Below are positions 8,257-15,942 of a stretch of DNA of 64,000 bases, piece after piece (position 1 is the stretch's first letter; every line of letters begins with the position of its first letter). Where the stretch lies: NCBI GenBank assembly GCA_963921355.3, contig OZ001190.1, forward strand, positions 3,782,001 through 3,846,000, read 5' to 3'. Under the pieces are notes generated by a model that had not been told where the DNA came from, did not search any database, and saw nothing but the letters and a program-made list of their open reading frames with translations. The position numbers and the translations under genes were made by a program. The DNA comes from CAWUEZ02 sp963921355 (GTDB taxonomy: Bacteria; Pseudomonadota; Alphaproteobacteria; Thalassobaculales; Thalassobaculaceae).

Positions 8257-8745
8257 TTATTCCTCGATCGTGTAGCGGAAGTCGCAGTGGCTGGCGCCGC
8301 CCATTATGGTCTGGCTGCGGTCCAGCTTGATGCGCGGGTCGTAGCCCTGGCAGAACGTGCCGTCGCGGTTGCAGGACAGCAGGTGGCCGATATCGCCGAG
8401 GCCCATCGCCTTATACATCTCTGAATAGCGGCAGCGCTTGACGTCGAAATCGAACCGCTCGGACGAACGCTCGCTGACCTCGATCTCAAGCGCCCCGTTG
8501 GCGGTCCAATGCTTCATCAGGTCGGCGAAGCTCTCGAGCCCGGTGTCACCCTCCGCCTTTTCGGCGAAGGACTGCCCCTGGGCGATCGCCGCCTTGGTGA
8601 TCGCCGTGCCGAGGATCTTCTGCGCCTTCTCGACACCGAGTTCCTCGACCATCTCCTCGTAGATCGGCTTGATCACCGTCGCTTCGATCCGGCGCTGTTC
8701 CAGGATCGCAAGTTGTTCCGGCTTTTCCGACATGTCCGTTGTCAC
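8257..8745 (-). CDS. L-2-amino-thiazoline-4-carboxylic acid hydrolase family protein
   Basis: The 162-aa protein resembles the ATC hydrolase family, named for the ring-opening enzyme converting 2-amino-thiazoline-4-carboxylate to N-carbamoyl/S-carbamoyl-cysteine, although most members are uncharacterised. Visible family features are the Cys-rich C-terminal half: KRCRYSEMYKAMGL, LLSCNRDG, FCQGYDP and ASHCDFRY. It starts at 8745 (MTTD) or 8733 (MSEK). It is the last gene of a minus-strand series that includes an SDR and an alpha/beta hydrolase and is headed by a LysR regulator. A role in opening a heterocyclic or carbamoyl compound is plausible but inferred only from family name and neighbours. 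Confidence 0.75.
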   Translation of the reverse strand: MTTDMSEKPEQLAILEQRRIEATVIKPIYEEMVEELGVEKAQKILGTAITKAAIAQGQSFAEKAEGDTGLESFADLMKHWTANGALEIEVSERSSERFDFDVKRCRYSEMYKAMGLGDIGHLLSCNRDGTFCQGYDPRIKLDRSQTIMGGASHCDFRYTIEE

Positions 8746-8757
8746 TTTGCCCCGTCA

Positions 8758-9522
8758 CTATTTGGCGCTGTAGCCGCCGTCGATCACCAGATCGGCGCCA
8801 GTCATAAAACTGCTTTCCTCACTGGCCAGGAACACCGCTCCCTTTGCCATCTCCTCGGGGCGCCCGAGCCGGCCGAGCGGGTGCATCGCCAGGCCCCATT
8901 GCTCCTCGGCTTTCTCAAGGTCGCCGAACTGCCGCACCATCCGGTCGGTCGCCGTCCCGCCTGGCGACAGCGTGTTGGCCCGGATGCCGTCCTCGGCATG
9001 GTCGAGCGCCATCGCCTTGGCGAGCTGGATCAGGCCGCCCTTGGTGGTGCAGTACGCCGCACTTCCGGCCCGGGCCACCCGACCCATCTGCGACGCCGTC
9101 AGGATGATTGACCCGCCACCGGCCCGCTTCAGGTGCGGGATACCGTGTTTGCAGAGATGGTAGGCGCCGGTCAGGTTGACCGCGATCGCCTGGGTCCAGT
9201 CCTCCTCCTCCAGCTCCGCAATGGTGGCGCGCGGGGTCAGCGTCGCGGCATTGGCGACCAGGATGTCGAGACCGCCGAAACTGGCGGCCGCCTGGTCGAC
9301 CACGTCGGCGACGCTGTCGGTCGAGCGCACATCGCAGTAGCCGCCGTCCGCCCGCGCTCCGCTATCGCGCAGGGCGGCAGCCAGCGCCTCGGCCTCACCG
9401 CCGTGCAGGTCGGCGACGAAGACCGCCGCGCCCTCCTCGACGAAGGCCTCGCAGATCGCCTTGCCGATGCCCCGAGCCGCCCCTGTGACGATGGCGGCCC
9501 GCCCCTCGAGCCGGTCGGTCAT
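8758..9522 (-). CDS. SDR-family NAD(P)-dependent oxidoreductase
   Basis: The 254-aa protein is a classical short-chain dehydrogenase/reductase. It has the TGAARGIG cofactor loop at residues 13-20, an NAA in place of NNAG near 91-93, catalytic S144, Y157 and K161 (YCTTK), and a C-terminal FITGADL-like loop. Length is typical. It overlaps the upstream alpha/beta hydrolase by four bases (shared ATGA) and precedes the ATC-hydrolase-like gene by 12 bases, so the three are one transcript. It likely oxidises or reduces an alcohol/ketone intermediate; SDR substrate cannot be deduced from sequence alone. Confidence 0.9.
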   Translation of the reverse strand: MTDRLEGRAAIVTGAARGIGKAICEAFVEEGAAVFVADLHGGEAEALAAALRDSGARADGGYCDVRSTDSVADVVDQAAASFGGLDILVANAATLTPRATIAELEEEDWTQAIAVNLTGAYHLCKHGIPHLKRAGGGSIILTASQMGRVARAGSAAYCTTKGGLIQLAKAMALDHAEDGIRANTLSPGGTATDRMVRQFGDLEKAEEQWGLAMHPLGRLGRPEEMAKGAVFLASEESSFMTGADLVIDGGYSAK

Positions 9523-10424
9523 GAGCCGTCCTCCCCATCAACCGGCCCGGCGGTGATGATGCCACCGCCGATGGAGCGCGGGTCGCGCAGGGTCCAGCGG
9601 CCGCTCTCGACGGTACGCAGGAAATCTTCGATCACCGCGTTGAATTTCGCCGGATCCTCAATGTTCATGGTGTGACCGCACTTGGGCAGCACTGATAAGG
9701 CCGACGAGGGGATCATCCGCTTCATGAAGTTGCCGACCTCGAGGCAGGGGTCGTCCTCATCGCCGTTGACGATCAGGGTCGGCAGCGTCAGGGCCTTCAT
9801 CTTGTCGACAAGGTCGTAAAGCGACGGCCGCCGGGCCTGAACGCCGCGCATGGTGTTGGCCGCACCCAGGGTCGAGTGTTCGCGCAACTGGGTTTCGAAC
9901 TCCTTCCAGCCCCGGGGGTCCTTGGCTTCGAACTGCACCCGCGTCGGCCCCATGGCGTAGACCTTGCCGACCTCGTCCATGCCCTCGGCCGCGATCCGGT
10001 CGGCCGTTGCCTCGGTCTCACGCCGGAACTGCTCGCGCTTGTCGGCATCGGCCCCGTAGCCGCAGCCTGCGACCGTCAGCGACAGCGCCCGTTCGGCGTA
10101 GTGGAACCCGAAATGCAGGGTGGCGAACCCGCCCATGGACAGGCCGATCACATGGGCGGCGTCGATGCCGAGCCCGTCGAGCACGGCACGAATGTCGTCG
10201 CGTGCCCGGTCCTGACTGTAGGCCTCGGGATCTTCCGGCACGTCCGACGGTGGATAGCCCCGGGCCGAGAAGGTGATACACCGATACCAGCGGCCGAAAT
10301 GCCGCATCTGCGGCTCCCACGATCGGTGATCGCCGGCGTACTCGTGGACGAAGATGATCGGGGTTCCCTCGCCGACCTCCTCGAAATACAGCTTCACTCC
10401 ATCATCCGTCGTGATATGCGGCAT
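9519..10424 (-). CDS. Alpha/beta hydrolase with intact nucleophile
   Basis: The 301-aa protein is an alpha/beta-fold hydrolase of the esterase/3-oxoadipate enol-lactonase type. The nucleophile elbow GLSMGG places Ser at residue 96. NGDEDDP supplies the probable acid, and CGHTMN near the C terminus supplies His. The ATG at 10424 is preferred because a GGGGGAGA ribosome site lies just upstream and the fold begins MPHITTDDGV; the frame is open to 10493. It is the first structural gene after the LysR regulator on the same strand, followed by an overlapping SDR. It probably cleaves an ester or lactone. Confidence 0.87.
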   Translation of the reverse strand: MPHITTDDGVKLYFEEVGEGTPIIFVHEYAGDHRSWEPQMRHFGRWYRCITFSARGYPPSDVPEDPEAYSQDRARDDIRAVLDGLGIDAAHVIGLSMGGFATLHFGFHYAERALSLTVAGCGYGADADKREQFRRETEATADRIAAEGMDEVGKVYAMGPTRVQFEAKDPRGWKEFETQLREHSTLGAANTMRGVQARRPSLYDLVDKMKALTLPTLIVNGDEDDPCLEVGNFMKRMIPSSALSVLPKCGHTMNIEDPAKFNAVIEDFLRTVESGRWTLRDPRSIGGGIITAGPVDGEDGS

Positions 10425-10548
10425 CGGTCTCCCCCAGGCGCGCGCCTTGCCGGCGCGGCCCGTCGCGCGCCGGTCGTTGAGCCATTGGAGCACTGCCCCG
10501 GGATGCGGGCAATCGGCGATCTCCGACGTCAGGCCCTTGGCGGCACTC

Positions 10549-11514
10549 TCAAGCGCCGGTGTCGAATGACAGGGTTCCGAGCCCGTCGGCCTCCTGGCCT
10601 GCCCAGTCGATCATGGCCTGGACCAGACGGTTGGCCGGCGCATCGTCGTCTTCGTCGGCCCGGGTCACCGCCCACCAGTCCAGGGTCATTCCCTCCGGAG
10701 CGATCGGCCGGGCGACGAGGGTCCCGGCGGAGAGTTCCGGCTCGATCGCCCAACGGCTGAACAGACAAACACCGAAACCGGCCCGCAGCAGGTCGATCAC
10801 CGACTCCGGCGTCGGCATCATGGTCAACCGCCGGTGCGGGGCCACCGGCGGGCCGAGCATCGTCTCCCAGTCGAACCCCGGCTCGTCGGCGAACGGGTAG
10901 AAGAACATCCGTTCGTCCCCCATCACGGTGGAGTCGACGACGTCCAGCCCGGCGAGCGGATGATCGGGCGACATCACGGCGACGATCGGGTCCGTCGCAA
11001 TCCGTCGCCAGGTGAATCGGCGGGATCCGATCGGCCGACCGTAGATCGTCGACACGTCCACAATACCGTCCTGCAGGGCGCCCAGCGGGCGCATGGTCGC
11101 GGTTCCGGACAGATCGATCGTCAGGGTCGGTTCGCGACGCTCGAAATAGGCCTGGAACGCCGGCAGCCAGTGATAGCGGCTGTAGGTCGCCTGCCCGAGA
11201 CGGACCAGCTGCCGGCCGCGGCTCCGCGCCACATCGATATCCTGCTCCAGCCGGGTGAGTTCGCGCAGGAAGCGGGTCCCGAACGCCTGCAGCCGCTCGC
11301 CTTCGGTGGTCAGGGTCACGCCGCCGGGCAGGCGGCGCACCAGATCCACACCGACCCGCCGCTCCGCCTCACGCAGCCGATGAGAAGCGGCCGACTGGGT
11401 GATGCCGAGTCGGGTACCGGCGGCCGCGACGCTGCCGGTCTGGGCCAGCGCGACCAGCAAAGCGAGATGGTGGGTGGCGAGACGGGGAACCATAGGGTCA
11501 TTAAAATATTTCAT
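10549..11514 (-). CDS. LysR-family transcriptional regulator
   Basis: The 321-aa protein has an N-terminal winged helix-turn-helix over about residues 10-68 (VALAQTGSVAAAGTRLGITQ region) and a LysR effector-binding domain after it. Length is typical (about 300 aa). The frame starts MKYFNDPM; a second ATG at 11493 (MVPRL) is an alternative start. It is transcribed divergently from a DMT-family exporter at 11572 and in the same direction as the hydrolase-SDR-ATC hydrolase series, so it may control one or both. The 57-base divergent gap contains an AT-rich dyad suitable as an operator. The effector is unknown. Confidence 0.9.
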   Translation of the reverse strand: MKYFNDPMVPRLATHHLALLVALAQTGSVAAAGTRLGITQSAASHRLREAERRVGVDLVRRLPGGVTLTTEGERLQAFGTRFLRELTRLEQDIDVARSRGRQLVRLGQATYSRYHWLPAFQAYFERREPTLTIDLSGTATMRPLGALQDGIVDVSTIYGRPIGSRRFTWRRIATDPIVAVMSPDHPLAGLDVVDSTVMGDERMFFYPFADEPGFDWETMLGPPVAPHRRLTMMPTPESVIDLLRAGFGVCLFSRWAIEPELSAGTLVARPIAPEGMTLDWWAVTRADEDDDAPANRLVQAMIDWAGQEADGLGTLSFDTGA

Positions 11515-11523
11515 GCGTCAGAG

Positions 11524-11540
11524 GAAAATTTGGAAATTTC
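11524..11540. promoter_or_regulatory. Putative LysR operator in divergent promoter region
   Basis: The GC-poor string GAAAATTTGGAAATTTC is a near-perfect dyad in the short gap between the lysR gene and the divergent transporter. The position fits auto- and divergent regulation by the LysR protein. No experiment or second copy supports it. Confidence 0.4.
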
Positions 11541-11571
11541 TGCGTGCCGGTCTCGCTGATATGGAACGGTC

Positions 11572-12510
11572 ATGACAGTGTTCTCCGCCATCGATCGCCT
11601 GCCCCTGACCCCACGCATAGCAACCTTGGCCCTGGCGGTGTCGTCAGTGTTCTTCGGACTGGTTCCGCTGCTCGCCCGCGAGCTTCAGGCGGCGGGGATG
11701 GTGCCGGCGGCCATCGCATTCTTCCGGTTCGCCTTCACCGGTGCGGTGGTGCTGCCGTTTCTGCCGCTGGACCGCGGTCGATGGCGCGAGACCACCCTGA
11801 TGACCGCCGCCGGAATCTGTCTCGGCCTGAGCTGGGTCGGCTATCTGTCCGCCATCGAGACGGTCCCCGTGGCGGCCGCCGGTGTCATCTACATGTCCTA
11901 TCCGGCCTTCGCGCTGATCTTCGCCTGGCTGTTGCTGGGTCAGGCGCCCGGCAAGCGGGCGTGGCTGGCCTGTGGTCTGGTCGGCGGCGCCTCCGTCCTG
12001 GTGTTCTCGGACGGGCTTGACGCCGCCGCCTCCTGGACGCTGCTTTGGTCAGCCCCGACCCCGGTGTTCTTCGGGCTGCTGATCGTCGTGATATCGGCAA
12101 TGACGCCCAGTCTCTCCAGCCTGGAGAAACTGGCCTGCGGCATGGTCGGCTCGGTGCTGGGTCTGGCGCCGGTCGCCCTGCTGACCGATCCGCAAGCGTT
12201 CTTCCCCGCGACCCCCGAAACATGGCTGACAGTCCTGGTCCTGGGCGCGGTGACGGCGCTGGTGCCGCAGTTGATCTACACGGTGGCCTGCCGGCATGTC
12301 GGCCCGGCACGGGCGGCGATCGCCGGCGCCGTCGAACTGCCGACCATGATCGCGATCGGGTTCTTCTTCTTCGCGGAAGCGCTCGGCGTGCGCGAGGCCA
12401 TGGCGGTCGGCCTGGTGATCGCCGCCGTCGCCCTCGCCCCCGCCGTCAGTGCTGCGCCAGAAACGCCAGAATCCGCCCCGAGAACTCGGAAACCGCATCC
12501 CGCCCGGTGA
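11572..12510 (+). CDS. EamA/DMT-superfamily transporter
   Basis: The 312-aa protein is strongly hydrophobic, with about ten predicted membrane segments arranged as two EamA repeats, the pattern of drug/metabolite exporters. The N-terminal repeat includes FFGLVPLLARELQ and the later repeat includes a LVPQLIYTVACRHVGPARAA stretch. It ends with a short hydrophilic tail of Pro, Glu and Arg. It diverges from the LysR gene, a common arrangement for a regulated exporter. The 3' end runs 65 bases into the convergent alpha/beta hydrolase gene, an unusually long convergent overlap. Substrate unknown; the neighbouring enzymes suggest export of a metabolite or amino-acid-like product. Confidence 0.88.
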   Translation: MTVFSAIDRLPLTPRIATLALAVSSVFFGLVPLLARELQAAGMVPAAIAFFRFAFTGAVVLPFLPLDRGRWRETTLMTAAGICLGLSWVGYLSAIETVPVAAAGVIYMSYPAFALIFAWLLLGQAPGKRAWLACGLVGGASVLVFSDGLDAAASWTLLWSAPTPVFFGLLIVVISAMTPSLSSLEKLACGMVGSVLGLAPVALLTDPQAFFPATPETWLTVLVLGAVTALVPQLIYTVACRHVGPARAAIAGAVELPTMIAIGFFFFAEALGVREAMAVGLVIAAVALAPAVSAAPETPESAPRTRKPHPAR

Positions 12511-13249
12511 CCACATGGGCCGCCTGGGGCAGCTCCTGCCCCACGGCCCCCGGAATGCCGGCCTGCACCGGCCGGGTCAGCCGCGGTCCGGTGATCCGGT
12601 CGAGCCCGTTGTGAAAGACCAGGGTCGGGGCGGTGATCCCACCCAGTCGGTCCAGGGTATCGTGGGCCTTGGCCGCCTCGGTCAGCCGGGCATGGGCCGA
12701 GAGGTTGTCGCGCAGTTCCTTCCAGCCGCCATCGGGGCCGAGCAGCCGGTGACCACGGGCGGCGAAATAGTCCGGCCGGAAGCTCTCCAGCACGACGAAA
12801 CGCTGAAACGCTTCGAAACCGAGCCCGCGGTGGACGTCCAGCCAGAGATCCATCTGGGCTGCCAGATAGGGATCGACCCGGGCCCAGCAGCCGGAATTGA
12901 CCAGCGAGCGGACCAGCCCCGGACGGCGGATCGCCACTTCCTGAAAGATGCAGGCGCCGATCCCGACGATCCCGACGAAATGCGCCCGCTCGATCTCGAG
13001 ATGCTCGGCCAGCGCGATGACGTCCTCGGCCATGGTGGCGGTGCGCGACGGTGCCGACAGATCGTCGTCGGACTGACCGATCCCGCGATGATCGAACACC
13101 ACCACCGAATAGCGATCGGTCAGGCCGGCCGGCAGGTGGCCGGCCCCACCATGGCAGAACGTGCCCCAGCCGCCGGAGACGAACAGCGGGTCACCCGTGC
13201 CGTGAACCTCGTAGTACAGGGTATGACCGTTGAGGACTTCTGCGGGCAT
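12446..13249 (-). CDS. Alpha/beta hydrolase-fold protein lacking the nucleophile serine
   Basis: The 267-aa protein has the alpha/beta-hydrolase core: an N-terminal oxyanion-loop region ending in SGGWGTF, FDHRGIGQSD at 52-61, a late Asp in NGLDR and a His in QAAHVV. The nucleophile elbow, normally G-x-S-x-G-G, reads VGIVGIG at 92-98, with Val95 where Ser is expected. It may therefore be a non-hydrolytic member or use another chemistry. It starts 6 bases after the amidase stop and is the last gene of the minus-strand catabolic cluster; its 3' end overlaps the convergent exporter. Confidence 0.8.
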   Translation of the reverse strand: MPAEVLNGHTLYYEVHGTGDPLFVSGGWGTFCHGGAGHLPAGLTDRYSVVVFDHRGIGQSDDDLSAPSRTATMAEDVIALAEHLEIERAHFVGIVGIGACIFQEVAIRRPGLVRSLVNSGCWARVDPYLAAQMDLWLDVHRGLGFEAFQRFVVLESFRPDYFAARGHRLLGPDGGWKELRDNLSAHARLTEAAKAHDTLDRLGGITAPTLVFHNGLDRITGPRLTRPVQAGIPGAVGQELPQAAHVVTGRDAVSEFSGRILAFLAQH

Positions 13250-13255
13250 GTGCGA

Positions 13256-14572
13256 TCAGGTCCCGGTGGGCCGAAACAATTGCTCGACCGACCGGGCAAT
13301 GCCCAAAAGCCGGGAATCCTCGTAGAAGCCGCCGAGCAGTTGCAGGCCGACCGGCAGGCCGGCACCGTCGGTCCCGCAGGGCAGGCTGACGGCCGGCGCG
13401 CCGGCATAGTTGGCGAGCGAGGTCAGATCCGCCTGGTTGACCGGGACCTCGGCGTCGGCGGCGAAGGCGACCTGGGGCGCGGTCGGCAGGATCAGAGCAT
13501 CGACGCCCTCGAGCGCTGCGTTGACGGCGGATCCGGCCGCCTCGATCCGCCGGAACGCCTTCACATAGTTCGCCGCCGGCGCGTCACGGCCGTAGGCCAG
13601 CATGCTCGCCAGGGTGTCCGACAGCGCCTTGGGCGTGGCCTTCCAGACGGCCTCGACGGCAACCGCGCCTTCCGCCTCGATGGCCAGCAGGGCGGCCCGG
13701 CGCAGCGTCGACAGTTCAGGCAGGCCAAGGCGGATCTGCTTGATGGTGGCACCGGCGACCCGCAACCGGTCGATGGCGGCGTCCACCGCCCCTTCTACAC
13801 CCGGTTCCAGTTTGCAGGCATCGGCCTCGGCAACCCAACCGAAGGTGAGGCCCTTCACGCTTTCGCGGGTGGCTTCCATCGCCGTCAGGGTCGGCATGGC
13901 GAGCGCGATATCCGCCACGCTGCCCGCGATCGGGCCGACATGGTCCAGAGTCCAGGACAGGGGGGCGACACCCTCGGTCGGGATCAGATCGAAGCTCGGC
14001 TTGAAGCCGACCACCCCGCAATAGGCCGCCGGCAGCCGCACCGAGCCGAGAGTGTCGGTACCGATCGCCAGCGGCAGCAGGTCGGCGGCGACCGCCGCGG
14101 CCGATCCGCCGGAGGAGCCGCCGGGCGTGCGGCCCGGCGCGCGCGGGTTGTCGACCCGGCCGTGATGAGGGTTGTCGCTGGTCGCACCCAGGGCGGCCTC
14201 GTGCATGCCGAGCTTGGCGACCGGAATGGCGCCGGCTTCGCGCAAACGCGAAACCACCTCGGCATCTTCGCGGGGGATCCAGGAAACCGCGAGGCCATTG
14301 CTGGTCGGCCGGCCGGCGACGTCGATGTTGTCCTTGAGGCCGACCGGGATGCCGTCGAGGTCGCTCAGCGTCTCGCCGCGCGACCGTCGGCTATCGCTGG
14401 CGCGGGCGAAGGTCCGTCCGCGCTCCACGTCCAGGTCCCAGACCGCGTTGATCGTCGGATTGCGGGCCTCGATCGCCGCCAGGTGCGCTTCCATCAGCTC
14501 GGCCGCGGAGAAGGTGCCGGCGGCGAGACCGCTGGACATGTCGGTCAGGGACAGCCCGGTCAGCTCGGTCAT
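13256..14572 (-). CDS. Amidase-signature family amidase
   Basis: The 438-aa protein is an amidase-signature enzyme with the full Ser-cisSer-Lys triad: K80 in VGLKDN, S154 in GGSSGGS and S177 in DTLGSVRLP. Such enzymes hydrolyse carboxylic amides, including aryl-, acyl- and carbamoyl-amides. The C-terminal segment SLPCGTDGAGLPVGLQLLGG is typical. The ATG overlaps the stop of the upstream PaaK-like ligase, so production of a free acid and CoA activation of an acid are coupled in one operon. It is not GatA: the real gatA is at 33054-34547. The substrate is unknown. Confidence 0.9.
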   Translation of the reverse strand: MTELTGLSLTDMSSGLAAGTFSAAELMEAHLAAIEARNPTINAVWDLDVERGRTFARASDSRRSRGETLSDLDGIPVGLKDNIDVAGRPTSNGLAVSWIPREDAEVVSRLREAGAIPVAKLGMHEAALGATSDNPHHGRVDNPRAPGRTPGGSSGGSAAAVAADLLPLAIGTDTLGSVRLPAAYCGVVGFKPSFDLIPTEGVAPLSWTLDHVGPIAGSVADIALAMPTLTAMEATRESVKGLTFGWVAEADACKLEPGVEGAVDAAIDRLRVAGATIKQIRLGLPELSTLRRAALLAIEAEGAVAVEAVWKATPKALSDTLASMLAYGRDAPAANYVKAFRRIEAAGSAVNAALEGVDALILPTAPQVAFAADAEVPVNQADLTSLANYAGAPAVSLPCGTDGAGLPVGLQLLGGFYEDSRLLGIARSVEQLFRPTGT

Positions 14573-15942
14573 CGGCGATCCTTGAGGCGGCGATCCAACA
14601 GGCGAAGGGGTTTCTGGCGCCGTTCGATCTCGGTCAGGGCGCCGGTGGCGCCGGGTGCGACCAACTCCACCGGCAGCGACAGGCCGATCCGGGCTTTCAG
14701 GTGATCTTCGACATGCGCACGCAGCCGATCGGACGGATCGGCCGCTTCAGCCCGCACGGTCATGGTGTCTCTCCCCTCAGCATCGCGTGACAGCAGGCAT
14801 ATGTACTCTCCGACAAGCCCGTCCACCTCTGCAAGGGCCGCTCCGACCGCCGTCGGATAGACATTGATGCCCTTGAGCTTGACCATATTGTCGCTGCGGC
14901 CCTGGAATCCGGCGATCCGCCGGAACGGCAACCCGCGGGGATTGGCGCCGCTCCGGATCGTCGACAGGTCCTTCGTGTCGAACCGCACGATCGGGTAGAT
15001 CCCGTCCTTGAACAGCACGGTGGCCGTGATGTTGCCGGCCGCCCCCTCCGGCACCGGCGCGCCGGTCTCCGGGTCCAGAAGTTCGATGACGTGGGCATCC
15101 TCCATCAGGTGCAGACCGTCGCGCTCCGCACCTTCGGCCGCCAGCACGCCGGTATCCCCGACCCCGTACCAGTCGAACGCGGCGGCGCCGCCCCAGGCGG
15201 CTTCAAGGGCCGGTCTCGTGTCATGGGCCAGGTGGCCGGCGATCATCCGCAACGGGATCTCCAGCCCCTGGGCCCTGGCCTCCTCGGCCAGGCGGAACAG
15301 ATAGTCGCCGAACCCGACCAGCACGGTCGCCCCGAACCGGGCCATCAGGTGGATCTGCTGTTCGGTGCGGGTCTCGGCCCCGGTCCCGGCCGGCACCATC
15401 AGGGTGCGGGTGAAATGCAGCAGGGTTTCGCGGATGTAATGGCCGCCGTTCACCGGGCCGAAGCCGTAAACCGAGTGGACCACGTCTCCGTCGCGCAGGC
15501 CCATCATCGTGTAGGCGCGGGCCAGCAGGGCGTTCTGAATCTCGCGGTCGCGCGCACCGTAGAGCAGCGGCTGGGGCGCGCCGGTGGTGCCGCTGGTGGT
15601 GTGCAGGACGACCGGCGGCCAGGCGGCCCGATCCTGAGGCAGGCCATGGAAGTCGCCGAGCGGCGGGTTTGCCTCGACGCTCTCCATGATGTCGGCCTTG
15701 GAGAACGCCGGGATCTTGTGCAGGTCGTCGAGCGAGCGGATGTCACCGGGTTCCAGTCCGACCGACCGCCACCGGCGGGCGTAGAACGGCACCTGCCAGG
15801 CCCGGGCCATGACCGCCCCGAACCGGCGTTCCTGCAGGGCGCGCAAGGCATCCCGGCTCATGCCCGTGAACCGCGCCTCGAACGCCTCCCCGATCGGATA
15901 GTCGTCGAGCAGTCCGGCCTGGTCCTCAAAGTACCCGGTCAA
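14569..15942 (-). CDS. PaaK-like acyl-CoA/adenylate-forming ligase
   Basis: The 457-aa protein belongs to the adenylate-forming superfamily and is closest in layout to phenylacetate-CoA ligase (PaaK). The ATP loop HTTSGTTGAPQP, a YGVGDTG motif and a C-terminal KLKGINVYP segment (hinge/CoA region) are visible. Family members activate aryl or acyl acids to AMP esters and then CoA thioesters. It overlaps its neighbours on both sides by four bases, so amidase, ligase and MmgE/PrpD protein are made together. The predicted order is amide to acid to acyl-CoA. The specific acid is unknown. Confidence 0.85.
   Translation of the reverse strand: MTGYFEDQAGLLDDYPIGEAFEARFTGMSRDALRALQERRFGAVMARAWQVPFYARRWRSVGLEPGDIRSLDDLHKIPAFSKADIMESVEANPPLGDFHGLPQDRAAWPPVVLHTTSGTTGAPQPLLYGARDREIQNALLARAYTMMGLRDGDVVHSVYGFGPVNGGHYIRETLLHFTRTLMVPAGTGAETRTEQQIHLMARFGATVLVGFGDYLFRLAEEARAQGLEIPLRMIAGHLAHDTRPALEAAWGGAAAFDWYGVGDTGVLAAEGAERDGLHLMEDAHVIELLDPETGAPVPEGAAGNITATVLFKDGIYPIVRFDTKDLSTIRSGANPRGLPFRRIAGFQGRSDNMVKLKGINVYPTAVGAALAEVDGLVGEYICLLSRDAEGRDTMTVRAEAADPSDRLRAHVEDHLKARIGLSLPVELVAPGATGALTEIERRQKPLRLLDRRLKDRR

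Noticed and set aside
12449..14704. A 751-codon plus-strand ORF opposite the amidase and hydrolase genes
   Set aside because: It is a shadow of the minus-strand genes in high-GC DNA: Gly/Arg/Gln/Asp-rich with no family motifs and no ribosome site, while the opposite strand gives complete enzyme motifs.
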